Assembly: GCA_900544375.1 (NCBI GenBank)
Contig: UQUZ01000024.1
Location: forward strand, 1-36,984
DNA: 36,984 bases
Reading direction: 5' to 3'
Source: an uncultured Oscillospiraceae bacterium
GTDB taxonomy: Bacteria; Bacillota; Clostridia; Oscillospirales; Acutalibacteraceae
A program made the translations under genes and the position numbers. Below the pieces are notes generated by a model. The model searched no databases, was not told the origin of the DNA, and was given only the letters and a program-made list of their open reading frames with translations. Below, piece by piece: positions 29,812 to 35,172 of the stretch (the stretch's first letter is position 1; the number at the start of each line of letters is the position of its first letter).

Positions 29812-29892
29812 TTACAATTTCGCTCTGCGATCCACTTCATCCGCGGTTTCGCTGAGCAGGTATTTCGCCTCTTGGGCGGTCAGGTTTTTCAT
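29812..29892 (-). CDS. Candidate tiny protein (26 aa)
   Basis: MKNLTAQEAKYLLSETADEV then DRRAKL, with an open and protein-like frame before the ATG (IDPIHESILDCLS) that begins right after the previous stop, so a non-canonical start further upstream is possible. Charged helix. Evidence is thin: coding-like composition and location in the operon. Confidence 0.35.
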   Translation of the reverse strand: MKNLTAQEAKYLLSETADEVDRRAKL

Positions 29893-29931
29893 GGATAAAC
29901 AATCCAGGATGGATTCATGGATCGGATCAAT

Positions 29932-30099
29932 TTAGTGATTGCTGTCCTTGGTCTTGCGGTCGCGGTTGTTGGTGTCGTCGTTGCGTTTATCGCGCTTAAA
30001 TGATTCTGGGCGTGTTGCAAGTAAATAGATGATGTTGATGAGTGCAATGGCGATTGCTGAGCCGCCCAACACCAGACAGATAATTTGTGCTGTAGACAT
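29932..30099 (-). CDS. Small single-pass membrane protein (55 aa)
   Basis: MSTAQIICLVLGGSAIAIAL then INIIYLLATRPESFKRDKRN and a polar D/N/R-rich tail. One membrane helix (about 5-27) with the tail inside. AGAGGGAAG lies upstream of the ATG. Unknown role. The 28-codon hydrophobic frame on the opposite strand is its antisense and was not annotated. Confidence 0.6.
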   Translation of the reverse strand: MSTAQIICLVLGGSAIAIALINIIYLLATRPESFKRDKRNDDTNNRDRKTKDSNH

Positions 30100-30125
30100 T
30101 GCTTTTACTTCCCTCTTTCTTTTAT

Positions 30126-30284
30126 TTAAGATGCCTTCTTCTTATCTTCCGGAGACCGGTGGCCCTCCGGAGATTCCCGCGCGAGCATAATACCCTGCAT
30201 TAGGCCCTCGACAAACCGCTTATCTGATTCGGTCAAAGCACGGTAGGCGGGCAAGACTTCGTTGATCATCTTTTCGGATGCCAT
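30126..30284 (-). CDS. First early gene: small helical protein (52 aa)
   Basis: MASEKMINEVLPAYRALTES DKRFVEGLMQGIMLARESPE, helical. GGAGGGGGTGAAAACA precedes the ATG at 30284. It is the first gene after the consensus early promoter, a place often held by a Cro-like regulator, but I see no helix-turn-helix. Function unknown. Confidence 0.7.
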   Translation of the reverse strand: MASEKMINEVLPAYRALTESDKRFVEGLMQGIMLARESPEGHRSPEDKKKAS

Positions 30285-30315
30285 TGTTTTCACCCCCTCC
30301 GTTACGTCTATCAAC

Positions 30316-30344
30316 ATTATAGTTACTCAAATTTACTTTGTCAA
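30316..30344 (-). promoter_or_regulatory. Early lytic promoter, perfect consensus
   Basis: On the minus strand TTGACA (30344-30339), 17 bp, TATAAT (30321-30316). It drives the early operon and is back-to-back with the repressor promoter at 30354-30382, like PR and PRM. Such a strong promoter must be shut off by the repressor in the prophage. Confidence 0.9.
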
Positions 30345-30368
30345 TACTTTTTGTTGACTTGCGTAACT
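30321..30368. promoter_or_regulatory. Operator half-sites between the divergent promoters
   Basis: AGTTACTCAA (30321-30330) and TTGCGTAACT (30359-30368) are inverted copies of one 10-mer with a single mismatch. A related GTTACG lies at 30301. They overlap the early promoter spacer and the repressor promoter spacer, so the repressor at 30408 is the likely ligand. Confidence 0.55.
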
Positions 30369-30382
30369 TTTTGTGCTAGTCT
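30354..30382 (+). promoter_or_regulatory. Repressor promoter
   Basis: TTGACT (30354-30359), 17-bp spacer, TAGTCT (30377-30382), weaker than the early promoter. It drives the repressor gene and, unless stopped, the solitary CRISPR-like repeat behind it. Confidence 0.7.
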
Positions 30383-30407
30383 TTTAAGCATAGAGGTGAT
30401 TATTGGT

Positions 30408-30767
30408 ATGAATATAAATGAGAGAATTCGAGATCTTCGCAAATCATTAAAACTAAGCCAAGAAGAATTTGGAAATCGCCTTGGCGTGACAAAAGCATCG
30501 ATAAGTAGATTGGAATCTGGAATTAATAACGTTACGGAACAAATGATAAAATCAGTCTGCCGCGAATATAACGTGAACTACGCTTGGCTTAAAGAAGGCA
30601 TAGGCGAGATGTTTATATCCTCGGATGATTCCGTTGCAAACCGGATCGACGATCTACTGGCCGGGGAAAACGAAACGGCGAAAGCCCTTTTCAGAGCCTT
30701 CGCCGCGCTGGATGATACAGATTGGTCGACCATAAAAAAAATAATTGATGAGCTGAAGAAAGATTAA
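30408..30767 (+). CDS. XRE-family phage repressor (CI-like)
   Basis: 119 residues from the ATG at 30408 (MNINERIRDLRKSLKLSQEE), with GAGGTGA upstream; the longer frame to 30351 runs into the promoter. Residues 5-60 are an XRE helix-turn-helix (SQEEFGNRLGVTKASISRLE), followed by a Tyr-rich YNVNYAWLKEGIGEMF typical of Clostridia phage repressors. A C-terminal helix (IKKIIDELKKD) probably dimerises. There is no autocleavage peptidase domain, so induction would need an antirepressor, which the island supplies. Confidence 0.88.
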   Translation: MNINERIRDLRKSLKLSQEEFGNRLGVTKASISRLESGINNVTEQMIKSVCREYNVNYAWLKEGIGEMFISSDDSVANRIDDLLAGENETAKALFRAFAALDDTDWSTIKKIIDELKKD

Positions 30768-30777
30768 TTCATACTTT

Positions 30778-30810
30778 GTCGCATTCCTTTGAGAATGCGT
30801 GGATTGAAAT
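30778..30810 (+). CRISPR. Solitary type I-C-like CRISPR repeat (locus 4)
   Basis: 33 nt beginning 11 bases after the repressor stop: GTC, stem GCATTC, loop CTTTGA, stem GAATGC, handle GTGGATTGAAAT. The stem is perfect but differs from every other copy, while the 12-nt handle is the same as at locus 2. No second repeat follows. The next bases are a diverged duplicate of the end of a repressor gene (30812-30859). It should be transcribed with the repressor, that is, in the prophage state. Confidence 0.78.
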
Positions 30811-30811
30811 G

Positions 30812-30859
30812 GATTGGAAAGTGGTACAGAAGGTAATAGACGAGTTGAAGAAAGACTAA
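30812..30859 (+). pseudogene. Duplicate 3' end of a repressor gene
   Basis: Reads DWKVVQKVIDELKKD then stop, against DWSTIKKIIDELKKD at the end of the intact repressor: about 33 of 48 bases agree. It starts one base after the CRISPR-like repeat. It looks like the leftover tail of a related repressor gene, with the present repressor and the repeat placed in front of it, or like a captured spacer that runs on past spacer length. Confidence 0.6.
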
Positions 30860-30972
30860 CGTATGTAAAGATGCTGCACTAGCCGCAGGATGCGTTGCAG
30901 TTTGGCCTGTGACGTTATTTTTCGTACCATGCCAACGATAACTTCTTGCATCTTCAAAATCTCTTCCATCAT
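30856..30972 (-). CDS. Small helical phage protein (38 aa)
   Basis: MMEEILKMQEVIVGMVRKIT SQAKLQRILRLVQHLYIR. GGGGGAG precedes the ATG. The 'helix, I/V-rich, K-L-x-R-I-L' pattern resembles small proteins often found next to Firmicutes phage repressors. Convergent with the repressor gene. Function unknown. Confidence 0.55.
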   Translation of the reverse strand: MMEEILKMQEVIVGMVRKITSQAKLQRILRLVQHLYIR

Positions 30973-30994
30973 AAACTCCCCCATTTTTATTGTG

Positions 30995-31023
30995 TTGTAA
31001 TCTCCCGGTAGATACGTTATAAT
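30995..31023 (+). promoter_or_regulatory. Promoter of the immunity-region small RNA
   Basis: TTGTAA (30995-31000), 17-bp spacer, perfect TATAAT (31018-31023). Start expected near 31030. No gene with a ribosome site follows before a terminator. Confidence 0.65.
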
Positions 31024-31029
31024 GAGGGC

Positions 31030-31105
31030 GCGGAGGCACTACGGTGTTTCCCCCAAGAATAAGGCAGCCGCGCCCTTCCACAGATGCAGCTGTCTTATTC
31101 TTTTA
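31030..31105 (+). ncRNA. Candidate small RNA in the immunity region
   Basis: About 75 nt. It opens with hairpin GGAGGCAC-TACG-GTGTTTCC (31032-31051, two G-U pairs) and ends with a 14-bp stem, AAGAATAAGGCAGC (31055-31068) with GCTGTCTTATTCTT (31089-31102), then TT. The G-U pairs fit the plus strand only. It runs opposite to the repressor at 31142 and the 38-aa gene, so it may act as an antisense RNA to their shared transcript. Expression is not shown. Confidence 0.5.
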
Positions 31106-31114
31106 CCCTCGCTC

Positions 31115-31128
31115 CGAACATTCGTTCT
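31115..31128. promoter_or_regulatory. LexA (SOS) box candidate
   Basis: cGAACattcGTTCt fits the Gram-positive SOS box pattern GAAC-N4-GTTC, lacking one flanking base of the full palindrome. It lies between the end of the 31142 repressor gene and the small RNA. It could let DNA damage induce a transcript toward the 38-aa gene. A single match this short can also occur by chance. Confidence 0.4.
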
Positions 31129-31141
31129 AATTGGTATGGTA

Positions 31142-31390
31142 TCATCCCTTTCTGGACCCGTCAAGGGTATTCACGCGATTACCATCATCCACCAAATCGC
31201 GCATCGAGATCTCCAACGCATCTGCAATGCGGCAAAGAGTTGTATATTTCGGATCTGCCTCTCCTTGCTCGATGCGGAGGATCTGGTTCTTGTCCACGTT
31301 CGAAATCGATTCTAAATCGCGGATGGACATGTTTTGGTTGCAACGCAACCTCCGCAGCCGGTCGCCTAATACTGTGAGCCGCTTATCCAT
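31142..31390 (-). CDS. Second XRE-family regulator
   Basis: 82 residues from the ATG at 31390 (MDKRLTVLGDRLRRLRCNQN), with GGAGGTGGTCGC upstream; the frame to 31426 has no ribosome site. Helix-turn-helix at MSIRDLESISNVDKNQILRI, then ALEISMRDLVDD. Length fits a Cro-like or SinR-like single-domain regulator. It is transcribed away from the integrase and has GATAATT repeats around its own promoter. Confidence 0.82.
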   Translation of the reverse strand: MDKRLTVLGDRLRRLRCNQNMSIRDLESISNVDKNQILRIEQGEADPKYTTLCRIADALEISMRDLVDDGNRVNTLDGSRKG

Positions 31391-31426
31391 GCGACCACCT
31401 CCGGCATTATTGTTTCCCGGAGACAC

Positions 31427-31480
31427 GGATAATTGCGTAAAAGGTGGATAATTATCACAGATAGATTATACCAGATAATT
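31427..31480. promoter_or_regulatory. Promoter and GATAATT operators of the second regulator
   Basis: On the minus strand an extended -10, TGGTATAAT (31473-31465), without a clear -35. Three copies of GGATAATT/AGATAATT lie around it (31427-31434, 31446-31453, 31473-31480), the middle one as the palindrome GATAATTATC. The pattern suggests autoregulation. Confidence 0.6.
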
Positions 31481-31754
31481 CTTATAGCCCGTATGTCTCT
31501 GCACATACAAGAGACGCAAAATATTCGTTTTTTTGTGTAGAATATTTCCCGGTTTATTTGTATAAAAGGGAGAAAACAAAAATAAAGGTCAAAGTTTGTT
31601 GAAAACGCCGAAAATTCAAGTGCAACATTTCGGCAATTTTTGCGTTGGAAAAATACTTAGTTTAGAATTGATCAAATGTAAATATAGGAAAAAAATCTAT
31701 CAAAACATAAAGCCAGAGAGAATACAAAATGTATTGGGTGGGGTGAATTGAAAT
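31481..31754. other. AT-rich leader upstream of integrase with two inverted repeats
   Basis: No gene seen. AAATATTC (31519-31526) pairs with GAATATTT (31540-31547), and GCCGAAA (31607-31613) with TTTCGGC (31628-31634), the latter followed by AATTTTT, so it may be a terminator or a protein site. A weak integrase promoter may be TTGCGT-17-TAGAAT near 31640-31668. Confidence 0.45.
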
Positions 31755-32936
31755 ATGGCGACAGTCAAAAAACAAGGTAACGGATACAAAATAACCGTTT
31801 CTTGCGGATATGACGCATCCGGGAAACAGATCCGACGACACATGACTTGGACACCCGATCCCGGCATGACTGCCAAGCAGGAAGCAAAAGAACTGGATCG
31901 CCAAAAGGTGCTCTTCGAGGAAAAAGCAAAATCCGGAGATTATGCTGTAGGCAATGTAAAGTTCGAGAACCTTGCAAGAGAATGGTTGGTCTATGTCGAG
32001 AAGAAAAGCCTAATGCGCGTACGAACGCTTGATCGCATGAAGCAATTGCAGGAGCGAACCTATGCCGCGATAGGACATCTTCGCATGGACCGTATCGCAA
32101 CGGCGCACATTCAGGCATTTATTGACAACCTCGCGGAGCCCGGTGTAAATAAGCAAACCGGTGGCGGTTTGTCCCCAAAGACACAAAAGCATTACCTAAC
32201 CTTTATTTCCGACGTTTTTGAGTTTGCAATCAAACGGAACATGTTGCATGAAAACCCTTGCCGGCATGTCGATGTAGAAGGTGGAAAATCAAAGGACCCG
32301 GAATGCTATTCTCTAGAGGAGGCACAGCAATTTCTCATTGCTCTCGAATCAGCGCCGATTAAATACCGAACATTCTTTACCCTTGCAATTTACGGCGGCT
32401 TCCGCCGTGCGGAGCTGCTCGGGCTTGAGTGGAAGGATATTGACTTTGCATCCGGCGTAATCACTATTTCACGGACATCCCTCTATACGAAAGAAAAGGG
32501 CATGTTTACAGACACCACGAAAACAAAGAGCTCGCAGCGCAGCTTGAAGCTACCGGATGAGGTGATTACTCTACTGCGTGCCTATAAGTCCTGGCAGGCC
32601 TCAGAACGGCTCAAAATCGGCGACCAGTGGATTCCTTCTGATCGACTGTTTACCGCCTGGAATGGGGCCCCTATGGGCCACACAACGGCGATCAATTGGT
32701 TGCGGAAGTTTTGCGAGAGAAATAATTTGCGCTATGTCAATATCCACAGCTTCCGTCATCTCAACGCTACCCTGCTGATCAACAGCGGCACTGATGTCCG
32801 AACGGTATCGGCTGCACTTGGTCACTCTCAGGCATCAACGACACTGAATATTTACGCTCATGCATTCGCTCAGGCGCAGGCAAAAGCGAGTGAAGCAATC
32901 GCCGCCTCACTTGACCTCGGAAAGAAAAAAGCATAG
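31755..32936 (+). CDS. int: Tyrosine-family phage integrase
   Basis: 393 residues: an N-terminal arm-binding domain (NGYKITVSCGYDASGKQIRR), a SAM-like core-binding domain (about 65-165), and a catalytic domain with Arg217 (GGFRRAELLGLEWKDID), Lys near 257-266, His331/Arg334 (HSFRHLNATL), His357 (ALGHSQ) and the nucleophile Tyr367 (NIYAHA). It integrates the phage at the tRNA-Gly gene. GGTGGGGTGAATTGAAAT precedes the ATG. It points toward the attachment site 140 bp downstream. Confidence 0.95.
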   Translation: MATVKKQGNGYKITVSCGYDASGKQIRRHMTWTPDPGMTAKQEAKELDRQKVLFEEKAKSGDYAVGNVKFENLAREWLVYVEKKSLMRVRTLDRMKQLQERTYAAIGHLRMDRIATAHIQAFIDNLAEPGVNKQTGGGLSPKTQKHYLTFISDVFEFAIKRNMLHENPCRHVDVEGGKSKDPECYSLEEAQQFLIALESAPIKYRTFFTLAIYGGFRRAELLGLEWKDIDFASGVITISRTSLYTKEKGMFTDTTKTKSSQRSLKLPDEVITLLRAYKSWQASERLKIGDQWIPSDRLFTAWNGAPMGHTTAINWLRKFCERNNLRYVNIHSFRHLNATLLINSGTDVRTVSAALGHSQASTTLNIYAHAFAQAQAKASEAIAASLDLGKKKA

Positions 32937-32945
32937 ATGAAATCT

Positions 32946-33008
32946 GGTGCTTATTTGGTGTTTATTTATCTGAAAACATGCTGAAATATGATGGAACATC
33001 TGAAAACG
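32946..33008 (+). repeat. Integrase arm-type repeats
   Basis: TGGTG(C/T)TTATT occurs twice in tandem (32946-32956, 32957-32967) and ATCTGAAAAC twice (32969-32978, 32999-33008). Direct repeats between an integrase gene and the core site are typical arm sites bound by the N-terminal domain. Binding is inferred. Confidence 0.5.
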
Positions 33009-33076
33009 CAAAGCACAGAAAACGTTGATACTACGTTGTTTTTGGTAATATCTCATAACATCGAAAAACGCTTCAA

Positions 33077-33104
33077 ACGGGTTCGAATCCCGTTTCCCGC
33101 TCCA
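33077..33104 (+). other. Attachment site: 3' end of a tRNA-Gly gene
   Basis: ACGGG-TTCGAAT-CCCGT is a complete T-arm, followed by TTCCCGC (acceptor strand), discriminator T and CCA. The matching 5' strand would be GCGGGAA and the discriminator U; both point to bacterial tRNA-Gly. The 5' half is absent: the sequence to the left is integrase flank. The intact tRNA is expected at the other prophage end, outside the window. Confidence 0.85.
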
Positions 33105-33107
33105 CAC

Positions 33108-33141
33108 CTGCGGTGCGTGATTTGCGCACCGCAGTTTTTTT
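33108..33141 (+). terminator. Terminator of the original tRNA gene
   Basis: CTGCGGTGCG (33108-33117) pairs perfectly with CGCACCGCAG (33125-33134), then seven T. It marks chromosomal DNA right after the attachment site. Confidence 0.88.
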
Positions 33142-33185
33142 GCTCAGACGAGCGGCGCCGATCCTTTCACCTTTCCATTGCCGAA

Positions 33186-33227
33186 AAGCTTTAAACCTGT
33201 TGATTAAAAGAGGTTTAAGGCTTTTTT
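33186..33227 (+). terminator. Second terminator downstream of the tRNA site
   Basis: AAGCTTTAAACCT (33186-33198) pairs over 13 bp, with one U-G wobble, with AGGTTTAAGGCTT (33211-33223), followed by TTTTATT. No gene lies between it and the previous terminator. Confidence 0.75.
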
Positions 33228-33355
33228 ATTGTTGTACTTGGCTTATGTTGCTATGAAGGCCTATCGCTCATAGATCCACAATGGAAACGTGGTGTAAGCT
33301 TCGCACCAGTCTGTTTCACTTTTTCTGCTATTTTTTGTTTTCACGCGCTCAGCAG

Positions 33356-33384
33356 TTGAAAATTTCTGTAAACTATGCTGTAAT
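33356..33384 (+). promoter_or_regulatory. Promoter of the host amidohydrolase gene
   Basis: TTGAAA (33356-33361), 17-bp spacer, TGTAAT (33379-33384) with TGC before it. A leader of about 115 nt follows, in which I see no clear regulatory structure. Nearly the same core as the promoter of phage CRISPR-like locus 2. Confidence 0.7.
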
Positions 33385-33507
33385 AAGAATGACAACGGTT
33401 CGTGCCCAACGCACAAGCTTGTCCAGGCTCCCTTCGGGATTCAGAGCAACGGAAGGCGGCCTTTCCATCTATTTTCATCTAATTGATTCAGAAAGAAGGA
33501 GCTACCA

Positions 33508-34791
33508 TTGAAAAGAGCGCTCATAGGCGGGTTCATCATCAGCGGAAAACCGGACTGCCAAGCCCAAAAGGCAGATTTGTTGATTGAGGACGGCAAAATC
33601 GCCGCCATCGGCAATATCGACCGCACCGGTGCAAAAATAATGGATTGCACCGGAAAATACATCATGCCGGGGCTTATTAACATGCACGCACATCTTTTCG
33701 GCACCGGAATGCCCAGCAAAGTGCTAGGGGGCGGCGGCTCGCAAAAAGCGGTGCTGAAATTTGTACATACCCAGCTCGGCCACAAGGTGCTGGATGCCAT
33801 GGTTGCCTCCCACGTGCTCGCTGAGCTGGATTCCGGCGTCACAACGCTGCGCGCGGTGGGCGATTTCTGCGGCTCTGACCTGCGCATCCGCGACGCTGTG
33901 CGCGCTGGTCAGAAGATCGGGCCACGGATGTATTGCTCCGGCACAGCCATCACTGTGCCTGGCGGGCATGGCGACGGCACGTTTGCTGAAACCGCCTCCG
34001 ATCCGGCGGAGCTGCGGGCGCTGGTTGATGCGCACCATGCGGCGGGGGCCGATTTCATCAAAATCTGTGTCACTGGCGGCGTGATGGATGCGAAGAAAAA
34101 GGGCTCCCCAGGCGAGTTGAAGATGAATTTGGAGCAGACACGTGCCGTATGCGACCGTGCGCATGAGCTTGGCATGAAGGTTGCATCGCATACGGAAAGC
34201 CCGGACGGAATGCGCGTTGCCATTGAAGGCGGCGTGGATACGGTGGAGCACAGCGCTGGATTTGACGAAGCCCTGCAAAAAATCTTGCTAGAGCGGGATG
34301 GCGGCATTATCATGACCTTCTCGCCTGCCCTGCCGCTCGCCCGCCTCTCCCCTGAGGTGACGAAGCTCAATGAGCTCTGCGTTTACAACAGCGAGGTAGT
34401 GTTGGATGGAATGCGTGAAGGGGTACGCACCGCCATGGAGGCGGGGATTCACCTCGGCATGGGCACCGATGCTTCCTGCCCTTTCGTCACACAATACAAT
34501 ATGTGGCGCGAGGTTTGGTATTTTCAGAGGATGATGCATGTTTCTCCCAATTACGCGATCTACACTGCGACGCTTTCCAACGCGGAAATTCTAGGCATTG
34601 CGGATATCACCGGTTCGGTAGAAAGCGGCAAATATGCGGATCTGCTCATCCTCAGCGCCAATCCACTGGAGCAACTGGAAGCGATGCGCGAACCCTATGC
34701 TGTGCTAAAGGAAGGCAAAGTCCGCCAGCCCCGATTGAAAAAAAATGCCTTTATCGATCAGGAGCTTGATCAGCTCGCCGCTGTGTTATAA
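33508..34791 (+). CDS. Metal-dependent amidohydrolase (imidazolonepropionase-like)
   Basis: 427 residues from a TTG (AGAAAGAAGGAG upstream). Amidohydrolase motifs in order: MHAHLFG (His60, His62), Lys185 in FIKICVTGG (the carboxylated Lys), His228 in VASHTES, His248 in VEHSAG and Asp321 in MGTDAS, a full binuclear metal site. N- and C-terminal segments form the usual small beta domain. It most resembles the Xaa-Pro dipeptidase/imidazolonepropionase-related branch; the substrate cannot be told. Chromosomal, single-gene unit with its own promoter and terminator. Confidence 0.88.
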   Translation: MKRALIGGFIISGKPDCQAQKADLLIEDGKIAAIGNIDRTGAKIMDCTGKYIMPGLINMHAHLFGTGMPSKVLGGGGSQKAVLKFVHTQLGHKVLDAMVASHVLAELDSGVTTLRAVGDFCGSDLRIRDAVRAGQKIGPRMYCSGTAITVPGGHGDGTFAETASDPAELRALVDAHHAAGADFIKICVTGGVMDAKKKGSPGELKMNLEQTRAVCDRAHELGMKVASHTESPDGMRVAIEGGVDTVEHSAGFDEALQKILLERDGGIIMTFSPALPLARLSPEVTKLNELCVYNSEVVLDGMREGVRTAMEAGIHLGMGTDASCPFVTQYNMWREVWYFQRMMHVSPNYAIYTATLSNAEILGIADITGSVESGKYADLLILSANPLEQLEAMREPYAVLKEGKVRQPRLKKNAFIDQELDQLAAVL

Positions 34792-34824
34792 GGGGCGGGT
34801 TTCGTCTGAAAGAAAGGCAATCTA

Positions 34825-34857
34825 AAAGCACCGGGTTGATTTTCAACCCGGTGCTTT
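34825..34857 (+). terminator. Terminator of the amidohydrolase gene
   Basis: AAAGCACCGGGTTG (34825-34838) pairs perfectly with CAACCCGGTGCTTT (34844-34857), followed by GTTTCTATT. A 14-bp stem; may work in both directions, since T-rich sequence also follows on the minus strand only weakly. Confidence 0.88.
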
Positions 34858-35172
34858 GTTTCTATTATAAAGTGAGCCAATCCATAGAGCAACGCTTGTC
34901 ACAATCATAAAAATCAAAGGGATATACGTCGCTTACAAGGTCAACCAGCTACCGGTTGTGTTTTTATTACGAAGCGCAGCGAATAGCAAAACAGGGCCTG
35001 CCTTCATTAAGGGATCACAGAGATACAACGCTTACCGGCTATTTTTTATGATGGCATAGGGGCAAACCGCATCCATATCAGCCTATTTTCGGCACTTGTT
35101 TCCGTATCATTCCAGCCGGATTCTTTTTGATATGGATATACTAATAAAAACTCAATAAAGGCGGGTAATACA
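34858..35172. other. Intergenic region before the glycosidase gene
   Basis: About 315 bp. I see no gene. A possible -10 (TATACT at about 35133-35138) lies upstream of the next start, without a good -35; a sporulation sigma factor is conceivable given the gene type. AAAGGCGGG is the ribosome site. Confidence 0.4.

Noticed and set aside
29917..30003. Plus-strand 28-codon hydrophobic frame (MDRINLVIAVLGLAVAVVGV), toxin-like
   Set aside because: It is the antisense of the Asp/Asn/Arg-rich tail of the well-supported minus-strand membrane protein at 29932-30099, and lacks a good promoter or antitoxin RNA.
31737..31754. GTGAATTGAAAT directly before the integrase ATG, resembling the I-C handle
   Set aside because: Only the handle-like stretch matches; the small AATACA/TGTATT hairpin upstream is at the wrong distance and the GTC start is missing. 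Probably just the ribosome site region.
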